In this document: in pieces, positions 57,102 to 64,000 of the stretch
How the letters are laid out: the number at the start of each line of letters is the position of its first letter
Numbering within the stretch: the stretch's first letter is position 1
Assembly (NCBI RefSeq): GCF_900111345.1
Contig: NZ_FOGY01000008.1
Span: 186,001-250,000 of the forward strand
Origin: Psychrobacillus sp. OK032
Lineage (GTDB): Bacteria; Bacillota; Bacilli; Bacillales_A; Planococcaceae
DNA length: 64,000 nucleotides
Direction of reading: 5' to 3'
Notes under the pieces: generated by a model
Seen by the model: the letters and a program-made list of their open reading frames with translations, nothing else
The model's database searches: none
What the model was told of the DNA's origin: nothing
Translations under genes and position numbers: made by a program

Positions 57102-57377
57102 ATGAAATCTATATACATAAAATTTTTAGTTGCAACATTAATACTTTTGGTACTTGTCGGTTGTTCTAATATTGAAGAAAGTATTTCTAAAGAAGAGGCA
57201 CAACAATTGGTAATTGAAAAACATACAAATAGCAATGATACACCTGTTATTCAAACTACAGAAATTAAAAATAACGCCTATTATATACAATGGGAAAATA
57301 CAAATAATAAAGAATCTGGAATAGATAAAGTAACAAAAGATGGAGAAATCGAAATGATTGAGGCACAAATTGAGTAA
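57102..57377 (+). CDS. small lipoprotein, PepSY-like
   Basis: 91 residues; signal MKSIYIKFLVATLILLVLVG with lipobox LVGC. Mature part ISKEEAQQLVIEKHTNSND, then YYIQWENTNNKESGIDKV and DGEIEMIEAQIE: one short helix and a beta hairpin in the layout of a PepSY repeat. AAAGGAGTG site upstream. First of three small plus-strand genes. Confidence 0.75.
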   Translation: MKSIYIKFLVATLILLVLVGCSNIEESISKEEAQQLVIEKHTNSNDTPVIQTTEIKNNAYYIQWENTNNKESGIDKVTKDGEIEMIEAQIE

Positions 57378-57510
57378 GAATTGTATGTGATCTTTTAAAA
57401 CTTGGGAATGAAGACTTAAGGGAACCTGAGGTATTAAAGCAAATTATTAATAATTTATTTAAAAAGAAACTATACTCAATTAATATTTATAATGAGCAGT
57501 TTGGGAAGCG

Positions 57511-57543
57511 TTACACTAAACTAACAAAGCAGTCTAGTTGAAG
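57511..57543. repeat. short palindromic repeat, copy 3
   Basis: ACTAAACTAACAAAGCAGTC then TAGTTGAAG. Same family as 25231 and 57004. Confidence 0.55.
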
Positions 57544-57649
57544 GAAATTGTTAAATTTGAAACTTTTTTCAAATTTAAATCGTACAAATAGTTAAATTAA
57601 TAATATCCTTATTATGTTTCCGATGCACAATCAAAAGGAGGAGAAATAA

Positions 57650-57871
57650 ATGTATGAATACAAGTTTATAAAAATAGAGTTTAAAAAGTTATCTGGAAAA
57701 CCTAATGAAGATTATCGAGAAGTAATTAAAAATCACGCAAATCAAGGCTATCGTTTTGTACAAATCTTCTCTCCTGACTTTGCAACTTCAGGAGTTGCAG
57801 TAGGTTCATACTATGAATTGATTTTTGAAAGACCTATAAAACAGTCAACAGAGCAAAAACATTGCTTGTAG
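57650..57871 (+). CDS. DUF4177-family small protein
   Basis: 73 residues, no signal: YEYKFIKIEFKK, EDYREVIKNHANQGYRFVQIF, YYELIFERPI. The Y-EYK...I..HA.QGWR...I......Y.LIFERP pattern is that of DUF4177, a tiny alpha/beta domain of unknown role. Strong AAAAGGAGGAG site. 17 bases before the next gene's start. Confidence 0.85.
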   Translation: MYEYKFIKIEFKKLSGKPNEDYREVIKNHANQGYRFVQIFSPDFATSGVAVGSYYELIFERPIKQSTEQKHCL

Positions 57872-57888
57872 TTTGAGGGGGAATGAAA

Positions 57889-58398
57889 GTGAAGAAAATG
57901 ACAATGATTTTCTCTTTTTTAATTATTGTATTGCTTCTATTAAATGGTTGTAACCCAGCTAAGGTTGATGAAGATGAAAATATATTTAAATTTAAAGACT
58001 CTTATGTTGGAGATGCTGGTGCTGTTGGGAATATTACTGGGCGATTACCAAACCCAAATGGTGAACAGCTTAATGGATTGGAGCTTAAAACGACAGATAA
58101 ACCTTATGGAATTATTTTGAATTATATCGATGTAGAAAAAAGTAAGGATAAAGAAACAAATTACAGAGAACTTGTTTTATATAATGCCACTTTTATACTT
58201 GCATTAGTTCAAAATGCAGATTGGGTTACATTTAATTTTGTTGAACAAGAGTTTAAAGTGACCAGAGACGCACTACAAAGTTTGTATGGAAGAGACATAA
58301 AAGAATTTAATAACGAAATAGAACTTAGTAAGTTCATCCAAGAAAATTCAGAAGATGAAAATAAGCTCATTCAATTTTTTAACGCACATGAAAATTAA
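57889..58398 (+). CDS. DUF4825-family lipoprotein
   Basis: 169 residues; signal MKKMTMIFSFLIIVLLLLNG and lipobox Cys. Then FKDSYVGDAGAVGNITGRLP, LNGLELKTTDKPYGIILNY and VLYNATFILALVQNADWVTF, the DUF4825 pattern often found as the sensor part of regulatory membrane proteins. GTG 57889 has AGGGGGA seven bases ahead; ATG 57883 is possible but nearly on top of the site. Followed by a terminator. Confidence 0.82.
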   Translation: MKKMTMIFSFLIIVLLLLNGCNPAKVDEDENIFKFKDSYVGDAGAVGNITGRLPNPNGEQLNGLELKTTDKPYGIILNYIDVEKSKDKETNYRELVLYNATFILALVQNADWVTFNFVEQEFKVTRDALQSLYGRDIKEFNNEIELSKFIQENSEDENKLIQFFNAHEN

Positions 58399-58401
58399 AA
58401 G

Positions 58402-58427
58402 GAGCAATGTCTTAAATGACGTTGCTC
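58402..58427 (+). terminator. rho-independent terminator
   Basis: GAGCAATGTC / GACGTTGCTC (one G-T), then TACTTAATTTTTT. Confidence 0.85.
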
Positions 58428-58560
58428 TACTTAATTTTTTTATCACTTCAAAAAAACACGCTGTTTTTTGGGCTTTTATCTTTCAACATAAACCATCCTG
58501 TTGCTGCAATTCCACTCAATATTATAGGCTAATACTCCATTTTCGGGTGTCCTCATGCGG

Positions 58561-58983
58561 ATGAGGACGGATATAAAAAAAGAAATTATAGACAAATATC
58601 CGGAAGAGGTTGACCTTCATGAACTGAATTTAAGTATACAGGGGTTAAGAGAGAGCAATATCAAAGGTTCTCGCACAGATCGAAAAAACTGATCAAAGAA
58701 AGCTTGAAGAGTTTAAGAAAAAAGTATCCCATGAAAACTTGTCCTTAATTCAGAAATTGCTTTTATTACCAAATTAACAAATGTTGGTATAGTAAATCGT
58801 ATTCTTAAAATGCTCCATTTTGGTTCTACCCTACAAATGTCCTTCAGCAATTCGAAGGGACTGAGTTATGGAAAAACGTCTATGTTTATATGCCTAAATT
58901 AAACAAATTATACTCTCATCGGGTAAATCTTGAAAAAGAGCTCAAAATGGAGGATGTACATAAAGATAAAAAAAACGGCTGAG
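58561..58983 (+). pseudogene. degraded gene of unknown family
   Basis: Three protein-like stretches in different frames: ATG 58561 gives DIKKEIIDKYPEEVDLHELN and ends with TGA near 58690; then KLEEFKKKVSHENLSLIQKL; then from about 58822 PFWFYPTNVLQQFEGTEL, NVYVYMPKLNKLYSHRV up to TGA 58981. Charged, helical. No family recognised. Just upstream (58441-58545, minus) another scrap reads SGIAATGWFMLKDKSPKN. Confidence 0.4.
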
Positions 58984-59066
58984 AGTTACTCCTACTAACA
59001 TAACCTATTAAGCATGAAATACGGTTGATGTAAGCCGCTTTGTTATTGTTTTCATGTAATTATTTT

Positions 59067-59098
59067 GGAGGTGAATCCCTTTAAAGGGAAAATAAGTG
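59067..59098 (+). promoter_or_regulatory. ribosome binding site with an intervening hairpin
   Basis: GGAGGTGA (59067-59074), hairpin TCCCT-TTAA-AGGGA (59076-59089), then the GTG start at 59096. Without folding the spacing is 21 bases; with the hairpin closed about 7. Confidence 0.6.
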
Positions 59099-60400
59099 GA
59101 TATAATTACCATATTAAATTTAGTATTATTAGTGATTTTGATTGGTTTGACCGCGTTTTTCGTTGGATCGGAATTTGCCGTTGTCAAGATCAGGATGTCG
59201 CGGCTTGATCAACTGATAGCCGAAGGAAACAAAAAGGCTGTACTTGCGAAAAAGGTGGCTGTTAATTTAGATTATTACTTATCAGCCTGCCAGTTAGGAA
59301 TTACTGTTACCGCTCTAGGATTAGGGGCATTGGGGAAACCGACTGTAGAACGACTGATGTACCCCATTTTCGAATTTTTTGCCGTCTCAGATGCCATGGC
59401 ATCTGCTGCTTCCTATGCTATCGCCTTTCTACTAGTCACATTTTTACACGTAGTTATTGGTGAGATGGCTCCGAAAACATTGGCCATTCAATACGCAGAG
59501 AAAATGACATTAATACTGGCCCCTTCACTTTACAGGTTCGGATATATCATGAAGCCGTTTATTTGGACATTGAACGGATCAGCAGGGTTACTTTTAAAAA
59601 CACTTGGCGTTAAACCCGCTGGGCATGAACAGGCGTACTCAGAAGAAGAACTTAAAATCATCATGGCTCAGAGTTACGAGGGAGGAGCACTCAATCAAAC
59701 GGAACTTTCCTATATGGAGAATGTTTTCACGTTTGATGAACGGATCGCCAAAGATATCATGGTTCCAAGAACGGAACTGGTTACTCTGGATAAAGACATG
59801 GAACTGAACGAAATTATCAAAATTTTGGATGTTAATAACTACACTCGGTATCCTGTATCGGAAAACGGAGACAAAGACCAGATTGTTGGTTTTGTAAGCG
59901 CCAAAAAAATGCTTCCCCATATTGTAGCTGGTCGGAAACGAAAGCTTGAGGAGTTCATACGGGACATTCCTATTGTATTAGAAACAACCGACTTACAGAG
60001 TGCCTTGCTAAGGATGCAGAATACCCATGTTCATATAGCATTAGTAGTGGATGAATACGGCGGAACAGCAGGCATAATTACAATGGAAGACATTCTAGAG
60101 GAAATTGTGGGTGAAATCCGTGATGAATTCGATGCTGATGAAGTACCGGATATCAGCAAGATTGATGAAAAGCAATATCTCATAAATGGTCGTGTTCTCT
60201 TAAAGGATCTTCAAGAGCGCTTTGGTTTAGTTTTTAGTGAAAGCGAAGATATAGATACTATTGGGGGCTGGATTCATACCCAAAGTTCAGGAGATGATGT
60301 TCAAACCGGGGACACAATCTCCAAAGATAATAGTCAATGGACGGTTACCGAAATGGACAATCAACAAATTAAGCGTGTTATGTTTCATCAAGAGACTTAA
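59096..60400 (+). CDS. CNNM/CorC-family (TlyC-like) membrane protein, full length
   Basis: 434 residues. DUF21/CNNM transmembrane domain (three or four helices, about 1-190: [59 protein letters not shown]), two CBS domains (about 215-335: [40 protein letters not shown]), and a C-terminal CorC_HlyC domain (about 350-434). Relatives in Bacillus (YhdP, MpfA) export Mg2+ or affect its homeostasis; the hemolysin name is historical. Start GTG 59096. Confidence 0.92.
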   Translation: MDIITILNLVLLVILIGLTAFFVGSEFAVVKIRMSRLDQLIAEGNKKAVLAKKVAVNLDYYLSACQLGITVTALGLGALGKPTVERLMYPIFEFFAVSDAMASAASYAIAFLLVTFLHVVIGEMAPKTLAIQYAEKMTLILAPSLYRFGYIMKPFIWTLNGSAGLLLKTLGVKPAGHEQAYSEEELKIIMAQSYEGGALNQTELSYMENVFTFDERIAKDIMVPRTELVTLDKDMELNEIIKILDVNNYTRYPVSENGDKDQIVGFVSAKKMLPHIVAGRKRKLEEFIRDIPIVLETTDLQSALLRMQNTHVHIALVVDEYGGTAGIITMEDILEEIVGEIRDEFDADEVPDISKIDEKQYLINGRVLLKDLQERFGLVFSESEDIDTIGGWIHTQSSGDDVQTGDTISKDNSQWTVTEMDNQQIKRVMFHQET

Positions 60401-60442
60401 CTAAGGCGTTAAGAATTCGATACAACTGAGTTTAACATTATT

Positions 60443-60476
60443 GGAGGTGAATCCCTCTCTTGAGGGAGACGAATTG
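60443..60476 (+). promoter_or_regulatory. ribosome binding site with an intervening hairpin, second copy
   Basis: GGAGGTGA (60443-60450), hairpin TCCCTC-TCTT-GAGGGA (60452-60467), then TTG start 60474. The stem differs from the first copy yet pairs fully. Confidence 0.6.
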
Positions 60477-61529
60477 GATGGACAGACCATAATAAACTTG
60501 ATATTAATAGCATTGCTAATACTCTTGACTGCTTTCTTCGTTGGAGCTGAATTCGCCATCTTAAAGGTGCGTATGTCAAGAATCGATCAATTAATTTCAG
60601 AAGGAAATAAGAAGGCTGCACTAGCGAAAAAAGTTACGAACGAACTGGATTATTACCTTTCTGCCTGTCAACTAGGGATTACCGTAACGGCATTGGGCCT
60701 TGGCGCATTGGGTGAACCGACTGTTGAAGGAATGTTACATCCGTTCTTTGAGTATTTTTCTATTCCTGCAGCAGTGGCGACTGCACTATCCTACGCCATC
60801 GCTTTAGCCATTGTCACGTTCCTGCATGTGGTGGTTGGAGAATTAGCACCAAAGACATTAGCCATTCAATATGCAGAAAAGATGACCTTACTACTTGCTC
60901 CCTCATTATATAGGTTCGGAAAAATAATGAATCCGTTCATCTGGTTACTAAACGGTTCCGCGCGCATCTTTTTAAGGATATTTGGAGTAGAACCGGCCGG
61001 GCATGAAGAGGCCCATTCGGAGGAAGAGTTGAAATTAATCGTCTCGGAAAGCTTCCAAAGCGGAGAAATTAATCAAACCGAATTGACTTACCTGAAAAAT
61101 ATTTTTGCATTTGACGACCGGATTGTGAAAAATATTATGATACCACGGTCAGAAATTGTTACTGTGGACAAAGATCTGCAGCAATCCGAACTATTTGAAG
61201 CTTTAGATGACCATGAATACACCCGTTATCCAGTGACCGATGGCGGAAACAAAGATAAGCTCATCGGCTTTATTAATACGAAAGAGTTATTGACCAGCAT
61301 GGCAGCTGGAAGAACCGAGAAACCCGAATCGTTTATTCACGAAATGCCACGTTTTCCTGAAACAACTTCTATCCAAAAAGTACTGTCTAAAATGCAGCAA
61401 AGTAGAGTTCATATGGCCATCGTTACATATAAAGATGGTAGAACCGCTGGTCTGGTGACAATGGAAGATGTATTAGAAGAAATTGTTGGTGAAATTAGCG
61501 ATGAATATATAGATGTTCAAACTAATTAG
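60474..61529 (+). CDS. CNNM/CorC-family membrane protein lacking the CorC_HlyC domain
   Basis: 351 residues, closely similar to the preceding gene ([60 protein letters not shown]). DUF21 domain and both CBS domains are present, but it stops after GEISDEYIDVQTN where its neighbour continues for about 80 residues. The second CBS pocket also differs (VTYKDGRTAGLVTMEDVLEE versus [10 protein letters not shown]). Likely a tandem duplicate; start TTG 60474 matches the neighbour's MDIITILNL start in alignment. An upstream frame from TTG 60441 would include the ribosome site and is rejected. Confidence 0.88.
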   Translation: MDGQTIINLILIALLILLTAFFVGAEFAILKVRMSRIDQLISEGNKKAALAKKVTNELDYYLSACQLGITVTALGLGALGEPTVEGMLHPFFEYFSIPAAVATALSYAIALAIVTFLHVVVGELAPKTLAIQYAEKMTLLLAPSLYRFGKIMNPFIWLLNGSARIFLRIFGVEPAGHEEAHSEEELKLIVSESFQSGEINQTELTYLKNIFAFDDRIVKNIMIPRSEIVTVDKDLQQSELFEALDDHEYTRYPVTDGGNKDKLIGFINTKELLTSMAAGRTEKPESFIHEMPRFPETTSIQKVLSKMQQSRVHMAIVTYKDGRTAGLVTMEDVLEEIVGEISDEYIDVQTN

Positions 61530-61559
61530 GAAGTAAAGTAAAATAATATTATAGCTGGG

Positions 61560-61594
61560 AAGAGACTGCCGCCGTGGTAGTCTTTTCTTTTTTT
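61560..61594 (+). terminator. rho-independent terminator
   Basis: AAGAGACTGCC / GGTAGTCTTTT, loop GCCGT, then CTTTTTTTTT. Ends the CNNM pair. Confidence 0.8.
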
Positions 61595-61841
61595 TACTCC
61601 TAATAGTCGTACAAGTTTCCTAGCCATTTCACAACCGTCTAATATTTAGATGATCTGCAGGTAGTTATCACCTATTCCCTCTTGTTGTTCGATTGAATTA
61701 CAAAGTCTAGTTAACCTTAAGAAAGATGGTTCGACAGTCCGTTTAAGAAAAAGTGTTGCCAAAAGCAACCCTAGTCCTTCAAATAAAGTACCCTGTTAAT
61801 TGGAGCAGAAAAGAGATGTCCATTTATGCGTATTATTAAAA
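61595..61841. other. intergenic region
   Basis: 247 bases between convergent genes; nothing recognisable. Confidence 0.5.
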
Positions 61842-62240
61842 CTAATTAACTTTCAAGTTAATTTTTTCATCATATTCTCCTGTTTTAGTCCGCCATTTAA
61901 TTTCTATATAAGCATGATTTAACGATATAATTGCGGCATCTATAGCCGGAGGATTATTACCTCCGCCCGCCCCAAACGATATTGCGGTTTGATTTTCTTG
62001 AGGTTCAACTTCTCCCCCTCGTCCGCCTTCGTCAGTAACTAACGAATAAGTGACATATAGAAGTTCCTCATCTCCTGTATATTCAATTCCAACCCTATCA
62101 TAGAGTTCCAAATCGGTAACTTCGTATGTTACATGTGCTTTCCACAATTCCCCTTTACCAGTAGCTTTAATAGTTTCTTGATTTGAATAACAAGCTGTTA
62201 AAAGCAATATTGTAAGTAATAAAGTGAGTATTTTCCTCAA
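61842..62240 (-). CDS. small lipoprotein, unknown
   Basis: 132 residues; signal MRKILTLLLTILLLTACYSN with lipobox LTAC. Mature part is beta-rich: GELWKAHVTYEVTDLELYDR, ELLYVTYSLVTDEGG, HAYIEIKWRTKTGEYDEKI. Resembles a group of Bacillus lipoproteins with an immunoglobulin-like fold, but no family named. GGGGGAGTTAAG site ahead. Confidence 0.75.
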   Translation of the reverse strand: MRKILTLLLTILLLTACYSNQETIKATGKGELWKAHVTYEVTDLELYDRVGIEYTGDEELLYVTYSLVTDEGGRGGEVEPQENQTAISFGAGGGNNPPAIDAAIISLNHAYIEIKWRTKTGEYDEKINLKVN

Positions 62241-62322
62241 CTTAACTCCCCCTCAAATGTAGAGTGAATTATCCTTATGTAATAACTATTTCAACAATTA
62301 TTTAAAAATACCTCTTATTAAT

Positions 62323-62346
62323 CCATCCTGCTGCGTTAGTTCAAAA
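62323..62346. repeat. short palindromic repeat, copy 4
   Basis: CATCCTGCTGCGTTAGTTC; same family as 25231. Confidence 0.5.
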
Positions 62347-62556
62347 AGCTAAACAAATAGCGTTAATCTTCACTTACTTAACTTATGGATAAATCAAAAA
62401 AAGGCCAGAACCTTGTCATAAGAGGGTTTTGACTGTTTTAAGTACAGATCTTTATTTGTTAGGCTATGTTAAAGTTAATGGTTGATTTTGTATAGAAAAA
62501 GGGGCTTGGAGAAACATTTTTATACTCATTTTTCTCCGTCTTTTTTTACTAAAGCA

Positions 62557-62576
62557 CCCGTTAGCTTAATAACGGG
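62557..62576 (-). terminator. terminator of the DUF4304 gene
   Basis: CCCGTTA-GCTTAA-TAACGGG; on the minus strand followed by TGCTTTAGT. Nine bases beyond the gene stop. Confidence 0.7.
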
Positions 62577-62584
62577 TTATATGT

Positions 62585-63040
62585 TCAATCAAAATTTATG
62601 TAACCTTGTTGTTTCGTCTTTTTCTTAATAATACGAGCTATTTTATCCGAATTCCACCATTCCTCTGCTTTAGGGAGAAGGGAGACAACCTCATATGCTA
62701 ATTTTTCATAAATGTCATGTGGAACAGGTTCTTCGTCATATCTAAATGAGTCGTGTTCCTCAGTTGGTTCAAGTCGTATACATGGAACATGGTGAGTTGT
62801 GTTTACCTTATTTGGAGGAAAATGAGGTCCACCCTTGATGGTAAAACCATTGGCTGGTGAAGCACCTATTTCAACAATGAATCCACCACCATACTTGTCA
62901 AAATAGAAAGAGATAAGGTCAATTCGGGTTTCTAATCTACGTCGAAAATGCGGAAAAGAACCTTTAAATCCCTTTTCTCTTAATAATGGAATAAGAATTA
63001 ATTTCAGTGCCTTTATCATTTCATCTCGTCCAGAAGCCAT
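62585..63040 (-). CDS. DUF4304-family protein
   Basis: 151 residues from ATG 63040, chosen because AAAGGAGGAG precedes it; the frame is open 13 codons further without a site. Pattern: MIKALKLILIPLLREKGFKG, FPHFRRRLETRIDLISFYFD, KYGGGFIVEIGASP, PHDIYEKLAYEVVSLLPKAE. DUF4304 domains are small, soluble and often found near polymorphic-toxin immunity genes, but no toxin is visible here. Confidence 0.85.
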   Translation of the reverse strand: MASGRDEMIKALKLILIPLLREKGFKGSFPHFRRRLETRIDLISFYFDKYGGGFIVEIGASPANGFTIKGGPHFPPNKVNTTHHVPCIRLEPTEEHDSFRYDEEPVPHDIYEKLAYEVVSLLPKAEEWWNSDKIARIIKKKTKQQGYINFD

Positions 63041-63086
63041 TACACTATACTCCTCCTTTATAAGCTCTATTTTTACCAAGTACCTT

Positions 63087-63115
63087 GTTCAACTAAACTG
63101 CTTCGTTAGTTCAAT
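63087..63115. repeat. short palindromic repeat, copy 5
   Basis: TTCAACTAAACTGCTTCGTT and AGTTCAA; the most regular copy. Confidence 0.6.
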
Positions 63116-63223
63116 AAGAAAAAAGCTTTACTCCTTCTTGAAGTAAAGCACCCGTTAGTTGAAGAATATTTCTATTAGTAAGGTATCTTTTTTATTGGCT
63201 AGTGCTCATTCAGACACTCAGTA

Positions 63224-63319
63224 TCACTTTAATTTAAGTATTACTTTCCCTTTAGCTTTACCTGTCTCTGTATACGTCAACGCATGTTTAGCATCTTCAA
63301 AAGGAAACACTCTCCTTTT
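63224..63319 (-). pseudogene. C-terminal scrap of a zinc-type alcohol dehydrogenase/quinone oxidoreductase
   Basis: 31 codons: KRRVFPFEDAKHALTYTETG then KAKGKVILKLK and TGA 63224. This matches the VFPLEDAAEAHRYLE.GKA.GKVVL end of medium-chain dehydrogenases. A stop precedes it and no other part remains. Confidence 0.65.
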
Positions 63320-63425
63320 TTAGACTCCTTTTTATCGAAGCTGGTTTAATTTTTGTTAATTAGCTTAGGTATTTCTGGGTTAGCCAATAGGCTATTCTCC
63401 GAGATATTGCTATACAAATAAAAAA

Positions 63426-63455
63426 GCACACCTGTTGAGGGAACAACAAGTGTGC
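63426..63455 (-). terminator. terminator of the SDR gene
   Basis: Minus strand GCACACTTGTTG / CAACAGGTGTGC followed by TTTTTTA; 35 bases beyond the stop. Confidence 0.85.
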
Positions 63456-63489
63456 ATGTTAATTTTTCTAAATTAATGGGTGCAATAAT

Positions 63490-64000
63490 TTAGCGGGAAG
63501 TGAATCCACCATCAATGACAAGTTCAGATCCCGTTGTATATTTAGTTTCATCCGAGGCTAAATATACAATTCCATACGCCACATCAGCCGGGTCTGCAGC
63601 GTGTGGTGGTAGCGGAAAGCTTCTTTCTACGATTTGACGGTTAGCCTCATCTTTTAATGCCTCTTTTAGCATTGGTGTCATCATTGCACCCGGATGCACT
63701 GAATTTACTCTAATATTATCTTTAGTAAGCATTTGAGCGGCATGTTTTGTTAATGAGCGAACAGCACCTTTTGTCGCGCTATAGCCTGCACAGAAACTAT
63801 CTGCTTCGCCACCAGCAATACCACCAATTGAAGAAATATTGATGATCGAGCCTTTTCCGACTTTTTGCATTTCTGGCACTACCGCTTGCATACCTAAAAG
63901 TACCCCTGTTTGGTTAACTGCAATCATTAAATTCCAGTCTTCCAATGTTGTTTCCATTAAAGATTGTCCATGTTTGATAACTGCTGCATTATTTACCAAT
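63490..64000 (-). CDS. short-chain dehydrogenase/reductase, N-terminus beyond window
   Basis: C-terminal 170 residues of a classical SDR. NNAAV (NNAG-type motif), GSIINISSIGGIAGGE (catalytic Ser), YSATKGAVRSLTKH (YxxxK, written AGYSATKG), RVNSVHPGAMMTP, VYLASDETKYTTGSELVIDGG at the end. NAD(P)-dependent oxidation or reduction of an alcohol/ketone; substrate unknown. The Rossmann start with the cofactor Gly motif lies past position 64000. Confidence 0.92.
   Translation of the reverse strand, partial: LVNNAAVIKHGQSLMETTLEDWNLMIAVNQTGVLLGMQAVVPEMQKVGKGSIINISSIGGIAGGEADSFCAGYSATKGAVRSLTKHAAQMLTKDNIRVNSVHPGAMMTPMLKEALKDEANRQIVERSFPLPPHAADPADVAYGIVYLASDETKYTTGSELVIDGGFTSR

Noticed and set aside
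58984-59066. Magnesium riboswitch (M-box) ahead of the CNNM pair
   Set aside because: The leader before 59096 is short and shows none of the conserved M-box blocks; only the small ribosome-site hairpin is present.
62585-63040. Toxin-immunity locus built on the DUF4304 gene
   Set aside because: No toxin, polymorphic-toxin tail or second immunity gene is adjacent.

Overview
Organism. The window is AT-rich DNA from an endospore-forming member of the Bacillales. The spore genes cotE and cwlJ and a YjcZ-type mini-protein, together with glnRA, hfq, a bacterial nitric oxide synthase, helD and the mutS-mutL-miaA-hfq-ynbB-glnR-glnA order, all fit Bacillaceae/Planococcaceae. The B. megaterium-style anaerobic cobalamin operon (cbiH60, fused cbiET, cbiX) and the GC-rich intergenic repeats suggest a Psychrobacillus/Lysinibacillus/Sporosarcina-like genome. 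The genus is inference; no rRNA or tRNA gene lies in the window.

Layout. 1-4.4 kb: end of a PEP mutase-like gene, an integrase relic, a metallo-beta-lactamase-fold lipoprotein, two other gene relics and a small soluble PAS chemoreceptor. 4.7-23.7 kb: cobalamin region, all on the minus strand. It has two riboswitch-led units. The first (riboswitch near 23.6 kb) carries cbiH60-J-C-D-ET-L-F-G-A, sirC, cobA, a nitroreductase, btuR and cbiP, almost all with overlapping ends. The second (riboswitch near 9.95 kb) carries a methyltransferase, a B12-type ABC importer (btuC, btuD, btuF) and a ferredoxin-cbiX cobaltochelatase fusion. Together they cover uroporphyrinogen III to adenosylcobyric acid plus corrinoid uptake; later nucleotide-loop genes are not here. 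24.0-28.7 kb: polysaccharide deacetylase, an SOS-controlled uvrX/yolD cassette with a visible LexA box, and small membrane proteins. A second integrase tail relic at 28.9 kb lies in the same orientation as the first, so the two bracket the cobalamin region.

29.1-45 kb: core chromosome on the minus strand: mutS, mutL, glpK, glpD, a lipase, miaA, hfq, a rhodanese, ynbB, glnR and glnA (two GlnR/TnrA boxes before glnR). Its intergenic spaces hold GC-rich repeats, among them a two-hairpin element seen three times with compensating base changes in the stems. GlpK has valine where the phosphorylated regulatory histidine is expected, and glpF/glpP are absent. cotE and nagB follow.

45.8-64 kb: accessory genes: an ABC-2 exporter coupled to a nucleotidyltransferase-like gene, a decayed MFS transporter, nos, helD, cwlJ, several small lipoproteins and DUF proteins, gene relics, a tandem pair of CNNM/CorC-type membrane proteins whose ribosome binding sites are separated from the start by a small hairpin, and a short-chain dehydrogenase cut by the window end. 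Short palindromic repeats are scattered through this last part.
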